A stretch of DNA of 64,000 nucleotides from positions 1 to 64,000 of the forward strand of contig NZ_NKCN01000023.1 of assembly GCF_002245535.1 (NCBI RefSeq), read 5' to 3'. Both the position numbers and the translations under genes were made by a program. Below the pieces are notes generated by a model. It had not been told where the DNA came from and ran no database searches. It saw only the letters and a list, made by a program, of their open reading frames with translations. Below, one piece after another: positions 8,425-17,765 of this stretch (its first letter is position 1; each line of letters starts with the position of its first letter). The stretch comes from Mycobacterium lehmannii. GTDB taxonomy: Bacteria; Actinomycetota; Actinomycetes; Mycobacteriales; Mycobacteriaceae.

Positions 8425-9621
8425 GTGTCGCAAGCGGTGAGAGACCTTCCATTGACCGGATCCAACATCGTCCTCAGCGATGAGGAGATCTTCGCGGCCC
8501 ACGTAGGCGGCAAGCTCTCGGTAGCGCTGAACGCGGCCCTCGACACCGAACGGGCGTTGTCCGTCGCCTACACGCCGGGCGTGGCCCAGGTCAGCCGTGC
8601 CATCGCCGCCGACCACACGCTGGCCGCCCGCTACACGTGGGCGAGCCGAATGGTGGCGGTGGTCAGCGACGGCAGCGCGGTGCTGGGGCTCGGTGACATC
8701 GGCCCGGCGGCGTCGCTGCCGGTGATGGAGGGCAAGAGCGCGTTGTTCAAGGCGTTCGCCGACCTGGACTCGATCCCGATCGTGCTCGACACCAAGGACA
8801 CCGACGAGATCGTCGAGACCCTGGTCCGGCTGCGTCCGACGTTCGGGGCCGTCAACCTCGAAGACATCTCGGCCCCGCGATGTTTCGAGATCGAGCGGCG
8901 CCTGGTCGAGGCGCTGGACTGCCCGGTCATGCATGACGATCAGCACGGCACCGCGATCGTCGTGCTGGCCGCCCTGCTGGGTGCGGCCAAGGTCGTCGAT
9001 CGCGAGATCGCCTCGCTTCGGGTCGTGGTCTCCGGCTGCGGCGCGGCAGGCATCGCGTGCGCGAAGATCCTGATGGCGGCGGGCGTCAGCGACATCACGC
9101 TGCTCGATTCGCAGGGCATCGTGCACAAGGGTCGCCAGAACCTCAACTCCTACAAGGCCGACCTGGCCGAGTCGACCAACCCGCGCGGGCTGACCGGCGG
9201 GCTCGCCGAAGCGCTCGAGGGCGCTGACGTGTTCCTGGGGCTGTCCGCCGGCGTGGTGCCCGTCGACCTGGTCGCCTCGATGGCGCCGAACTCGATCGTG
9301 TTCGCGCTGTCGAATCCGGATCCGGAAATCCACCCCGACGACGCGAGCCGGTACGCGGCCGTCGTCGCCACCGGGCGCAGCGACTTTCCGAACCAGATCA
9401 ACAACGTGCTCGCCTTCCCGGGCGTGTTCCGCGGTGCGCTCGACGCCGGTGCGCGCCGTATCACCGAGCGGATGAAGGTGGCCGCCGCCGAAGCGATCTT
9501 CTCGGTCGTCGGGACCGACCTCGAACCCGATCGCATTGTGCCGAGCGTGCTCGACCCCCGGGTCGCCCCCGCGGTCGCACAGGCGGTCGCCAGTGCGTCC
9601 CGCGACGCGTCGGGAGGCTAG
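8425..9621 (+). CDS. NAD(P)-dependent malic enzyme, short form
   Basis: Malic enzyme decarboxylates malate to pyruvate with reduction of NAD(P)+. The 398-residue protein is the short bacterial type lacking the C-terminal phosphotransacetylase-like domain. The malate-binding N-terminal domain has AYTPGVAQVSRAIA and VMHDDQHGTAIVVL. The NAD-binding domain has VSGCGAAGIACAKIL, then FALSNPDPEIHPDDA. The GTG start lacks a ribosome site but has a -10 hexamer at leaderless spacing. In M. tuberculosis the known malic enzyme (Mez, Rv2332) is a different, longer type located elsewhere, and this gene appears in place of a toxin-antitoxin/PE_PGRS segment (recalled). Cofactor preference cannot be read from the sequence with confidence. 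Confidence 0.9.
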   Translation: MSQAVRDLPLTGSNIVLSDEEIFAAHVGGKLSVALNAALDTERALSVAYTPGVAQVSRAIAADHTLAARYTWASRMVAVVSDGSAVLGLGDIGPAASLPVMEGKSALFKAFADLDSIPIVLDTKDTDEIVETLVRLRPTFGAVNLEDISAPRCFEIERRLVEALDCPVMHDDQHGTAIVVLAALLGAAKVVDREIASLRVVVSGCGAAGIACAKILMAAGVSDITLLDSQGIVHKGRQNLNSYKADLAESTNPRGLTGGLAEALEGADVFLGLSAGVVPVDLVASMAPNSIVFALSNPDPEIHPDDASRYAAVVATGRSDFPNQINNVLAFPGVFRGALDAGARRITERMKVAAAEAIFSVVGTDLEPDRIVPSVLDPRVAPAVAQAVASASRDASGG

Positions 9622-9627
9622 ACGCAG

Positions 9628-10470
9628 GTGGGCCGGCGGCTGGCGCTGGCGCTCGTCGCGGTGATCGTGGCGAGCACCGCAGCGTGCGGCGAGGACACCG
9701 AGCGGCCGTCGATAGCCGTCGGCGCCACACCCGATCCGGAGTCGACGTTGAGCGCCCACCTCTATGCCGCCGCGCTGCGCTCGTACGGCAACCCCGCTCA
9801 CGTCAAGATCGAGGACGACCCGCTGACCGGGCTGGACACCGGGGCCGTCCGCGTCGTGCCCGGGCTCACCGGACGGTTGCTGGACCGGTTCAATCCCGAG
9901 TCGGCGGCACGGGCGCCGACGCAGGTGTACCGCGAGATGGTCTCCGCGCTGCCCGAAGGCGTCGCGGCGGGGGACTACACCACGTCGGCGGAGGACACGC
10001 CCGCCCTAGCGGTCACCGAGGCGACCGCCGGAAAGTGGGACGGGCGCGACGTCACCGCCGCGGTGCGCAACTGCGACGGGCTGACCATCGCCGCGGTCGC
10101 CGACGCACCCCGTCCGGAGACGATCGGCACGTGCGAACCCAACGTGACTGAATTCCCCGACAGCGACGCGGCTTTCGATGCTGTTCGCTCCGGCCGGTTC
10201 CCCGCCGCGTGGACGACGACCGCGGCTCCCGGCATCCCGCCCGAACTGGTGATGCTGTCGGACCGTACGTCGCTGATCCGCGCGGAGAACCTGGTGCCGC
10301 TGTCTCGCCGCAACGGGCTCAACGAGTCACAGGTGCTCGCGCTCAACGAGGTCGCAGGCGTGCTGGACACCGCGGCGTTGGCCGAGATGCGCGCCGAGGT
10401 CGCCGACGGCGCGGATCCAGGCCACGTGGCCGACGCGTTCCTGGCCGAACACCCCCTCGGCGACTCGTAG
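9628..10470 (+). CDS. lpqZ: LpqZ-like lipoprotein, substrate-binding protein
   Basis: A GTG start with GGGAGG ten bases upstream gives 280 residues. The signal peptide ends in a STAAC lipobox with Cys20, so the mature protein is lipid-anchored on the outer face of the membrane. The body resembles glycine-betaine/osmoprotectant-type (OpuAC) binding domains: SIAVGATPDPESTLSAHLYA at the start, then VKIEDDPLTGLDTGAVRVVPGLTG. Position and length match LpqZ (Rv1244, about 286 residues). No permease or ATPase gene is adjacent, so its transport partner and ligand are unknown. It follows the malic enzyme by six bases and probably shares its transcript. Confidence 0.75.
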   Translation: MGRRLALALVAVIVASTAACGEDTERPSIAVGATPDPESTLSAHLYAAALRSYGNPAHVKIEDDPLTGLDTGAVRVVPGLTGRLLDRFNPESAARAPTQVYREMVSALPEGVAAGDYTTSAEDTPALAVTEATAGKWDGRDVTAAVRNCDGLTIAAVADAPRPETIGTCEPNVTEFPDSDAAFDAVRSGRFPAAWTTTAAPGIPPELVMLSDRTSLIRAENLVPLSRRNGLNESQVLALNEVAGVLDTAALAEMRAEVADGADPGHVADAFLAEHPLGDS

Positions 10471-10491
10471 ACGTTCGAGAGCGCCGCAGCC

Positions 10492-11322
10492 TCAGTGGCT
10501 GTTGGGCACGAGACGCTTCATCACCGACAGGAACAGGCGCTGATAGCCCGAACCGGTGAGCCGCACGATCGCGTCGAGTATCTTCGCGTCGGCCCCGACC
10601 AACACCCGCGCCCGGTCCTTGCGGACACCGTCGAGGATGATTTTCGCGGCCTCCTCGGGCGTGGTCCGTGTCAGCCTGGTGTCGAACGTTTTGGTCAGGC
10701 CCTCGCGGTCGACGCCCTCAGCGGCCGTCGAGTTGCGCATGATCGCGGTCTTGATCCCGCCCGGGTGGATGGTGGTGACCTTGACCGGATGGCCCGCGGC
10801 CTGCATCTCCTGGCGCAGCGCCTCGGTGAACCCGCGGACCGCGAACTTCGCCGAGTTGTATGCCGCCTGACCCGGAACCGAGAAGATGCCGAACAGGCTC
10901 GACACGTTGACGACGTGCCCGTCGCCCGACGCGATCAGATGCGGCAGGAACGCTTTCGTGCCGTTGACGACGCCCCAGAAGTCGACGTCCATCACCCGTT
11001 CGATGTCCTTGTACGGCGTCACCTCGACATCGCCGACATACGCGATGCCTGCGTTGTTGTAGATCTGGTTGACCTTGCCGAAGTGCTCGACGACCGCGTC
11101 GGCGTACAGCTCGAAGGCCTCACGCTCGGTGACGTCGAGGCGGTCGGTCCTCACCGGTGCGCCGATCGCCTTGAGCCGCTCCTCGGTCGCCGCCAGACCT
11201 TCGGCGTCGACGTCGCTGATCGCCACACTCGCACCCGACTTGCCCAGCTCGATCGCCAGCGCCTGTCCGATACCCGACCCGGCACCGGTCACCACGGCGA
11301 CTTTTCCGGCGAAGCCCTGCAT
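10492..11322 (-). CDS. Short-chain dehydrogenase/reductase
   Basis: A classical SDR of 276 residues, the same length as M. tuberculosis Rv1245c. The N-terminal Rossmann motif is TGAGSGIGQALA, the structural motif is NNAG, and the catalytic set is Ser (VNVSSLFG), Tyr and Lys (YNSAKFA). The start is the ATG at 11322, six bases after GAGGGAG; the in-frame GTG two codons earlier sits against that ribosome site and is rejected. DVD following the second strand favours NAD(H) over NADP(H), but the substrate is unknown. It is convergent with lpqZ, with only 21 bases between stops. Confidence 0.85.
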   Translation of the reverse strand: MQGFAGKVAVVTGAGSGIGQALAIELGKSGASVAISDVDAEGLAATEERLKAIGAPVRTDRLDVTEREAFELYADAVVEHFGKVNQIYNNAGIAYVGDVEVTPYKDIERVMDVDFWGVVNGTKAFLPHLIASGDGHVVNVSSLFGIFSVPGQAAYNSAKFAVRGFTEALRQEMQAAGHPVKVTTIHPGGIKTAIMRNSTAAEGVDREGLTKTFDTRLTRTTPEEAAKIILDGVRKDRARVLVGADAKILDAIVRLTGSGYQRLFLSVMKRLVPNSH

Positions 11323-11380
11323 AACCACTCCCTCGTGTTGCTGCCGTCAAGAGGCTAGCCGGTACCGCGGGTCCGCCCAC

Positions 11381-11427
11381 TAACGGGTTGATCGCCCTGA
11401 CGTGAGGTGCGGGCAATCAACCGGTTA
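11381..11427 (-). terminator. Hairpin downstream of kgd
   Basis: Bases 11381-11397 pair with 11411-11427 with two mismatches and a 13-base loop, 28 bases beyond the kgd stop codon. The hairpin is a good candidate for the kgd transcription terminator, without a U-tract. Confidence 0.5.
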
Positions 11428-11454
11428 AGGCCCGCCGAATGCGAAGGCGAAGGC

Positions 11455-14400
11455 TCAGGCGAACGCCTCGTCGATGATCTCCTGCTGCTCGACGGCGTGC
11501 ACCTTCGACGAGCCCGACGACGGCGCCGACATGGCCCGCCGCGAGACGCGCGTGATGCCGGTCAGCTTCTCCGGAAGCACCTCCGGCAACGTCAGCCCGA
11601 ACGTCGGCCACGGACCCTGGTTCGCCGGTTCCTCCTGCACCCACAGGTACTGCTCGACGTTGGGGTAGCGGTCCAGCGTCTCGGCCAGCCGGCGCCGCGG
11701 CAGGGGGGCGAGCTGCTCGACGCGCACGATCGCCACGTCGTCGCGCTCATCCTTCTTCTTGCGCGCGGCCAGCTCGTAGTAGAGCTTGCCGCTGCACAAC
11801 AGCATCCGCTTGGCCTTGTTGCGATCCCCGTCGCCGTCGGTGTAGGTCGGCTCCTCGAGGACCGAGCGGAACTTCTGCTCGGTGAAGTCGCGGATGTCGC
11901 TGACGGCGGCCTTGTTGCGCAGCATCGACTTCGGCGTGAACACGATGAGCGGCCGGTGGATGCCGTCCAGGGCGTGACGCCGCAGCAGGTGGAAATAGTT
12001 GGCCGGCGTGGACGGCATCGCGATCGTCATCGACCCTTCGGCCCACAACAGCAGGAACCGCTCGATGCGGCCCGACGTGTGGTCGGGGCCTTGGCCTTCG
12101 TGACCGTGCGGCAGCAGCAGCACGACGTCCGAACGCTGGCCCCACTTGGCCTCGCCGGAGCTGATGAACTCGTCGATGATCGACTGCGCACCGTTGATGA
12201 AGTCACCGAACTGCGCCTCCCACAACACCATTGCGTCGGGGTTGCCGACCGAGTAGCCGTACTCGAAGCCGACGGCCGCGAACTCCGACAACGGGGAGTC
12301 GTACACCATGAACCTGCCGCCGGTCGGGTTGCCGTCCTTGTCGACGGTCAACAGATCCAGCGGGGTGAACTCCTGACCCGTCTTGCGGTCGATGATCACC
12401 GAATGGCGCTGGGTGAACGTGCCTCGGCGGGTGTCCTGCCCCGACAGCCGCACGGTCTTGCCCTCGGCGATCAGCGAGCCGAGCGCGAGCAGCTCGGCGA
12501 ACGCCCAGTCCACCTTGCCCTCGTAGGCCATCTCGCGGCGCTTCTCCAGCACGGGCTTGACGCGCGGGTGCACGTTGAAGCCCTCGGGCACCGACAGATG
12601 GGCGTCGCCGATCCGCGCCAGCAGCGACTTGTCGACCGCGGTGTTCGTACCGGCGGGCACCATCTGGTCGGCTTCCACCGAAGCGCTCGGTTCGATCTCG
12701 TGTTTCTCGAGTTCGCGCACCTCGTTGAAGACGCGTTCCAGCTGGCCCTGGTAGTCGCGCAGCGCGTCCTCGGCCTCTTTCATCGAGATGTCGCCGCGGC
12801 CGATCAGCGCTTCGGTATAGCTCTTGCGCACACCGCGCTTGACGTCGATCGCGTCGTACATCCGCGGCTGCGTCATCGACGGGTCGTCGCCCTCGTTGTG
12901 CCCGCGGCGGCGGTAGCACAGCATGTCGATGACGACGTCCTTGTGGAACTTCTGCCGGAAGTCGACCGCGAGCCGGGCCACCCACGCGGCCGCTTCGGGG
13001 TCGTCGCCGTTGACGTGGAAGATCGGCGCACCGACCATCTTGGCCACGTCGGTGCAGTACTCCGAGGACTTGGCATCGGACGGCGATGTGGTGAAACCGA
13101 TCTGATTGTTGACGATGATGTGGATCGTCCCGCCGACGCGATATCCCCGCAGCAGCGCCAGGTTCAGCGTCTCGGCCACCACACCCTGACCGGCGAACGC
13201 GGCGTCGCCGTGCAGCATCAGCGGCACGACGCTGAACGCCCCGGCGCCCTCACCGTCGCCGTCGCCCCCGTCGATCACGTCCTGCTTGGCGCGCACCAGG
13301 CCCTCCAGGACCGGGTCGACGGCCTCGAGGTGCGACGGGTTGGCCACCAGCGACACGTCGATGTCGTTGTCGCCGAACATCTGGATGAACCTGCCCGACG
13401 CGCCCAGGTGGTACTTCACGTCACCGGAGCCGTGCGCCTGCGACGGGTTCAGATTCCCTTCGAACTCGGAGAAGATCTGCGAGTACGGCTTGCCGACGAT
13501 GTTGGCCAGCACGTTGAGCCTGCCGCGGTGCGGCATGGCGACGACGACCTCGTCGAGCGCGTACTCGGCGCACTGGTCGATCACCGCATCCATGGTCGGG
13601 ATGACCGTCTCCGCGCCCTCCAGCGAGAAACGTTTCTGGCCAACGTACTTCGTCTGCAGGAATGTCTCGAACGCCTCGGCCGCGTTGAGCTTGCTCAGGA
13701 TGTACTTCTGCTCGGCGACGGTCGGCTTCTCGTGCTTCTTCTCGATGCGCTCCTGCAGCCACTGCTGCTGCTCGGGTTCGAGGATGTGCGTGTACTCGAC
13801 GCCGATGTGGCGACAGTAGGAGTCGCGGAGCAGCCCCAACACGTCGCGCAGCTTCTTCTCGTCGGCGCCGGCGAACCCGTTGACCTTGAACTCGCGGTCG
13901 AGGTCCCACAGCGTCAGCCCGTGGGTGAGGATGTCCAGGTCGGGGTGGCTGCGGAAGCGGTTCTTGTCCAGCCGCAGCGGATCGATGTCGGCCATCAGGT
14001 GGCCGCGGTTGCGGTAGTCCGAGATCAGCTCGATGACTCGGGCGTTCTTGTCCTCGACCGAGTCCGGGTTGTCGGTCCGCCAGCGCACCGGCTCGTACGG
14101 GATGTGCAGCTCGCGGAAGATCTCGTCGAAGAAGTCGTCGTCGAGCAGCAGTTCGTGAATGGTGCGCAGGAAGTCACCGGATTCGGCGCCCTGGATGATG
14201 CGATGGTCGTAGGTCGACGTCAGCGTGACCAGCTTCCCGATACCCAGTTGGGCGATGCGTTCCTCGCTGGCGCCCTGGAACTCGGCGGGGTACTCCATCG
14301 CGCCGACGCCGAGGATCGTGCCCTGGCCGCGCATCAGCCGCGGCACCGAGTGCACGGTGCCGATGGTGCCCGGGTTGGTCAGCGAGATCGTCACGCCGGA

Positions 14401-15333
14401 GAAGTCGTCCATGGTCAGCTTGCCGTCGCGGGCCCGCCGCACGATGTCCTCGTAGGCGGCCACGAACTGGCCGAAGCCCATCGTGTCGGCCTTCTTGATC
14501 GCGGCCACCACCAGTTGCCGGTCGCCGTCCTTGCGTTGCAGGTCAATGGCCAGGCCCAGGTTGGTATGTGGCGGGGTGACCACGTTGGGCTTGCCGTCGA
14601 TCTCTTCGAAGTACCGGTTCATGCCCGGGAACTTCTTGACCGCCTGCACGAGCGCATACCCGATGAGGTGGGTGAACGAGATCTTTCCGCCGCGGGTCCG
14701 CTTGAGGTGGTTGTTGATGACGATGCGGTTGTCGATCATCAACTTGGCTGGGACCGCGCGAACACTGGTCGCGGTCGGCACCTCCAGCGACGCCGCCATG
14801 TTCTTCACGACGGCCGCGGCCGCGCCGCGCAGCACCTGAGTCTCGTCGTCGCCGCCCGAATCTTCGGCCTCGGCGTCCTTGTCCTTGGTCTTGGCCTTGG
14901 CCTCAGCGCCCTTGTTCTTGGGCTCCGATTTCTTGGCCGACTCCTTCGCGGGCTCCTTGTCCTTGGCGGGCGCCTTGGCCGGTGCCGACGACTTTGATCC
15001 CTTGCTCTTGGAGGCGCCGGCGTCGGATTCCTTCGCCTTGGTCTCGTTGGCTGAGGTCTCCTTGGCGGGGGTCTCCTTGGCGGGCGGGGCGGCGCCGTTG
15101 CCGCCGGACTGCTTGGGCGCGGGCGCGGGGGCAGGCTCCGGCGGGCTCACCGGTCCTGCGCTGCGCTGACCGTTGCCGCTGCGAGCCTGACTCTCCGAGG
15201 AGGTCGGCTCAGGGGAGTAGTCGACAAGGAATTCGTGCCAACTGGGATCTACCGACGAGGGATCCTCGCGGAACTTGCGATACATCTCCTCGACCAACCA
15301 CTCGTTCTGTCCGAATGGTGAAGGTGAGCTCAC
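11455..15333 (-). CDS. kgd: Multifunctional 2-oxoglutarate metabolism enzyme Kgd
   Basis: Kgd is the thiamine-diphosphate enzyme that handles 2-oxoglutarate in the mycobacterial TCA cycle. It acts as 2-oxoglutarate decarboxylase, hydroxy-oxoadipate synthase, and the E1 component of the dehydrogenase complex with a fused E2-like domain. The GTG at 15333 (SSPSPFGQNEWL) gives 1292 residues against about 1231 in M. tuberculosis. The extra length is a Lys/Ala/Glu-rich linker at about residues 45-140. The E2-type acyltransferase domain follows (SLTNPGTIGTVHSVPRLMRG), then the E1 domain with MPHRGRLNVLANI and VVPLMLHGDAAFAGQGVVAE, then the transketolase-like C-terminal half. A long open frame on the opposite strand is a GC-bias artefact. 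Confidence 0.95.
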   Translation of the reverse strand: MSSPSPFGQNEWLVEEMYRKFREDPSSVDPSWHEFLVDYSPEPTSSESQARSGNGQRSAGPVSPPEPAPAPAPKQSGGNGAAPPAKETPAKETSANETKAKESDAGASKSKGSKSSAPAKAPAKDKEPAKESAKKSEPKNKGAEAKAKTKDKDAEAEDSGGDDETQVLRGAAAAVVKNMAASLEVPTATSVRAVPAKLMIDNRIVINNHLKRTRGGKISFTHLIGYALVQAVKKFPGMNRYFEEIDGKPNVVTPPHTNLGLAIDLQRKDGDRQLVVAAIKKADTMGFGQFVAAYEDIVRRARDGKLTMDDFSGVTISLTNPGTIGTVHSVPRLMRGQGTILGVGAMEYPAEFQGASEERIAQLGIGKLVTLTSTYDHRIIQGAESGDFLRTIHELLLDDDFFDEIFRELHIPYEPVRWRTDNPDSVEDKNARVIELISDYRNRGHLMADIDPLRLDKNRFRSHPDLDILTHGLTLWDLDREFKVNGFAGADEKKLRDVLGLLRDSYCRHIGVEYTHILEPEQQQWLQERIEKKHEKPTVAEQKYILSKLNAAEAFETFLQTKYVGQKRFSLEGAETVIPTMDAVIDQCAEYALDEVVVAMPHRGRLNVLANIVGKPYSQIFSEFEGNLNPSQAHGSGDVKYHLGASGRFIQMFGDNDIDVSLVANPSHLEAVDPVLEGLVRAKQDVIDGGDGDGEGAGAFSVVPLMLHGDAAFAGQGVVAETLNLALLRGYRVGGTIHIIVNNQIGFTTSPSDAKSSEYCTDVAKMVGAPIFHVNGDDPEAAAWVARLAVDFRQKFHKDVVIDMLCYRRRGHNEGDDPSMTQPRMYDAIDVKRGVRKSYTEALIGRGDISMKEAEDALRDYQGQLERVFNEVRELEKHEIEPSASVEADQMVPAGTNTAVDKSLLARIGDAHLSVPEGFNVHPRVKPVLEKRREMAYEGKVDWAFAELLALGSLIAEGKTVRLSGQDTRRGTFTQRHSVIIDRKTGQEFTPLDLLTVDKDGNPTGGRFMVYDSPLSEFAAVGFEYGYSVGNPDAMVLWEAQFGDFINGAQSIIDEFISSGEAKWGQRSDVVLLLPHGHEGQGPDHTSGRIERFLLLWAEGSMTIAMPSTPANYFHLLRRHALDGIHRPLIVFTPKSMLRNKAAVSDIRDFTEQKFRSVLEEPTYTDGDGDRNKAKRMLLCSGKLYYELAARKKKDERDDVAIVRVEQLAPLPRRRLAETLDRYPNVEQYLWVQEEPANQGPWPTFGLTLPEVLPEKLTGITRVSRRAMSAPSSGSSKVHAVEQQEIIDEAFA

Positions 15334-15364
15334 GGTAGCTACTCGCCTCAATTCTTCGCTTCAC

Positions 15365-15387
15365 GCGAGCGCATCTGAAACGCTCGC
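15365..15387 (-). promoter_or_regulatory. Hairpin upstream of kgd
   Basis: GCGAGCG and CGCTCGC form a perfect 7-bp stem with a nine-base loop, 31 bases upstream of the kgd start and about 95 bases downstream of the EcsC-like gene's stop on the same strand. It is either the terminator of the upstream gene or a structured part of the kgd leader. Confidence 0.4.
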
Positions 15388-15481
15388 CAGGTTCTGTACG
15401 GATTACCCGCATTCCGCCGACTAAAGGCTAGCGCCGAAGCATCGGCCAGACCACGACAACGACCTTCCCGGCCATGTGCCG

Positions 15482-16246
15482 CTAGTCCTTGGACGCGGGC
15501 AGCATGTGCACCACCGTCGGCCATCGCGGTGGCGGGGTGCCGAACGCGCTGTGCGCATTGTCGATGATTCGTTTGCCCATCAGGCGGTTGCCCACACCGC
15601 CGACGACCGCGCCGACGCCGACGGGCAGCGTCTTGCCGAACGCGAGCGCGCCTCGCTTGAGGGTGTAGCGCTTGACGAAATATCTCAGCAGGCGCGAGTT
15701 CAGCTGCGACAGCGCAGGCAGCGGGAGGGTGGCCGCCCCGTCGGCGACCCAGGCGCCTCTGGTGCGGCCGCGGCCGACCAGGTCGGCGATTGCACGCTTG
15801 CTGTCCTCGCCGACCAAGACCGCCAGCACGAGCGCGCGACGCCGCTCCTGGTGCTCGGCCGGAATTCCGTGCACCTCGGCTACGGCGAGCACGTACAACG
15901 CCGTCGCTTCCAGGAAGACGACCGTCTCGCCGGCCACCGACGCCATCGCGGTCAACGTCCCGATGCCGGGGAACGCGGCAGCCGACCCGACGGCGGCGCC
16001 GCTGGCCATCACCGCGCTCAGATAGCGCTTCTCGAGTTTCTTGATGACCTCGGCCGGCGCCGCGTGCGGGTCCTGTTCGCGCAACCGGTCGACGTACGCC
16101 TTGACCGCGGGAGCTTGCACGCGCGAGCCGCGCTCGATGATGCGGGACAGCGCCTTGGCGGCGACGCTCGGATCTTCGCCGGAGCCCGCCTTGTCTCCCG
16201 GGCTGCCCGCCGGTAACTGGCTCTTGGCCTTCGACCGGGCACTCAT
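15482..16246 (-). CDS. EcsC-like membrane-associated protein
   Basis: This 254-residue protein corresponds in place and size to Rv1249c. The ATG at 16246 has an AGGAGG site eight or nine bases upstream. A charged N-terminal third is followed by a glycine/alanine-rich hydrophobic stretch near residues 78-105 (SGAAVGSAAAFPGIGTLTAM). Further on is the pattern VVFLEATALYVLAVAEVHGI, which resembles the EcsC family (an ABC-transporter-associated protein in Bacillus). A second hydrophobic segment, GKTLPVGVGAVVGGVGNRL, lies near residue 210. Function in mycobacteria is unknown. It precedes kgd on the same strand with a 148-base gap containing a hairpin. Confidence 0.65.
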   Translation of the reverse strand: MSARSKAKSQLPAGSPGDKAGSGEDPSVAAKALSRIIERGSRVQAPAVKAYVDRLREQDPHAAPAEVIKKLEKRYLSAVMASGAAVGSAAAFPGIGTLTAMASVAGETVVFLEATALYVLAVAEVHGIPAEHQERRRALVLAVLVGEDSKRAIADLVGRGRTRGAWVADGAATLPLPALSQLNSRLLRYFVKRYTLKRGALAFGKTLPVGVGAVVGGVGNRLMGKRIIDNAHSAFGTPPPRWPTVVHMLPASKD

Positions 16247-16387
16247 GGGGCCTCCTGTCCGAACGACTCGTTTCAGGCTATCGCTTCGGCTAACGAACGA
16301 CGGCGTCGGTGAGTGCCCCGGCCGTGATCGCGCTCACCTTATGCCGGGCAGGGAAGAAAATAATGAGAAGCGGCGCTCTTCATTCCC

Positions 16388-17680
16388 ATGGCACCATCAT
16401 CGGCTGTGGATCTGACGACTGCCCCGACTCCGATTCAGGAGGGCACGTCTGTCAGCCGCATCCGGATGATCGTCGTATTGGGCGTCATGGTGGCGCTGGG
16501 CCCGCTGACCATCGACATGTACCTGCCCGCGCTGCCGAGGATCGCCGAGGAACTCGGGGTGTCTTCCTCGATCGCGCAGCTGACGCTCACCGGGACGCTC
16601 GCCGGGCTGGCGCTCGGCCAGCTGGTCGTCGGTCCGCTCTCCGATTCGCTGGGCCGCCGCCGCCCGTTGATGGCCGGGATCGTGCTGCACATGATGGCCT
16701 CGCTGATGTGCATGTTTGCGCCCAACATCGAGGTGCTCGGGTTGGCTCGGGCGCTGCAGGGAATGGGCGCCGCAGCGGCCTCGGTGGTCGCGGTCGCCGT
16801 CGTCGGCGATCTGTTCACGGGCTCGGTCGCGGCCACGGTGATGTCACGACTGATGCTGGTGCTCGGCGTGGCGCCCGTCCTGGCTCCGTCGTTGGGCGCG
16901 GCGGTCCTGCTGAAGGCCTCCTGGCACTGGGTGTTCGCCGCTCTGGTGCTGTTGGCGGGATTGTTACTGGTCGTGGCGGCGACGGCCCTGCCAGAGACGC
17001 TGCCGGTCGCGCATCGTCGCCCGCTGAAGGTGCGCGGTATCGCAATGACGTACCTGGAGTTGCTGCGCGATACCAGGTTCGTAGTGTTGGTGCTAGTCGC
17101 GGCGCTGGGCATGTCGGGGCTGTTCGCCTACATCGCGGCGGCGCCGTTCGTCCTGCAGGGTCGCTACGGCCTGGATCAGCAGGGGTTCGCGCTGGTCTTT
17201 GCCGCCGGCGCGATCGCGCTGATCGGCGCCACGCAGTTCAACGTCGTCTTACTGCGCCGGTTCCGGCCGCAGACCATCGTGCTGTGGGCCCTGACCGTGG
17301 CCTCGCTGGCCGGTGCGGTCTTCGTCGGGATCACGGTTGCCGACGTGGGCGGGGTGGCCGGATTCGTCGTCCCGGTGTGGGTGCTCCTGGCCGCCGTGGG
17401 CTTCGTCATCCCGAACGCGCCGGCGCTGGCGTTGACCCGGCATCCAGACGCCGCGGGCACCGCGGCCGCTCTGCTCGGCGCGGGACAGTTCGGTCTGGGT
17501 GCTGCGATCGCCCCGCTCGTCGGTGCCCTCGGCAACGACGAGTTCGCTCTGGCCGCGGTGATGACGGTGGGTATGGTGATCGCGTTGCTCGCGCTCATGG
17601 CCGTCGGTGTGTCGGCGGCCGGACGCGCGGGCGACTCCGAACGCGATGTCACCGCCGACGTCGTGCCCGAGCCGGCCTGA
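16388..17680 (+). CDS. MFS drug-efflux transporter, Bcr/CflA type
   Basis: A 430-residue proton-driven multidrug exporter with twelve predicted membrane helices. The Bcr/CflA signature is visible at the start of helix 1 (LGPLTIDMYLPALPRIAEEL) and after helix 2 (GPLSDSLGRRRPL). Motif C-like VLGVAPVLAPSLGA lies in helix 5. The first 25 residues are a polar leader. No homologue is recalled at this position in M. tuberculosis, so it is an accessory gene next to the Rv1250-like transporter. Substrate cannot be predicted. The protein ends with a short acidic tail (ERDVTADVVPEPA). Confidence 0.85.
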   Translation: MAPSSAVDLTTAPTPIQEGTSVSRIRMIVVLGVMVALGPLTIDMYLPALPRIAEELGVSSSIAQLTLTGTLAGLALGQLVVGPLSDSLGRRRPLMAGIVLHMMASLMCMFAPNIEVLGLARALQGMGAAAASVVAVAVVGDLFTGSVAATVMSRLMLVLGVAPVLAPSLGAAVLLKASWHWVFAALVLLAGLLLVVAATALPETLPVAHRRPLKVRGIAMTYLELLRDTRFVVLVLVAALGMSGLFAYIAAAPFVLQGRYGLDQQGFALVFAAGAIALIGATQFNVVLLRRFRPQTIVLWALTVASLAGAVFVGITVADVGGVAGFVVPVWVLLAAVGFVIPNAPALALTRHPDAAGTAAALLGAGQFGLGAAIAPLVGALGNDEFALAAVMTVGMVIALLALMAVGVSAAGRAGDSERDVTADVVPEPA

Positions 17681-17691
17681 CGCTTCGCAGC

Positions 17692-17723
17692 GCGTGGTCC
17701 CGCCTTGTCGGGATCGACCACGC
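17692..17723. terminator. Hairpin between two MFS genes
   Basis: GCGTGGTC pairs with GACCACGC, with an inner CCG/CGG pairing. It lies 12 bases after the first MFS stop and 43 bases before the second MFS start, so it could separate the two transcripts. It has no U-run. Confidence 0.4.
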
Positions 17724-17765
17724 TCCGTAGCGTCGGCGGCATCGCCGAGTGCTAGTCGACCCAGA

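Noticed and set aside
11407..14997. A 1196-codon open frame antisense to kgd
   Set aside because: Its product is Arg/His/Val/Gln-rich low-complexity sequence typical of a GC-rich shadow frame, and kgd on the other strand has full homology along its length.
15395..15425. TTACCCGCATTCCGCCG near kgd as another copy of the cassette end repeat
   Set aside because: Only a short TTACCCGCA core is shared; the flanking bases do not align.
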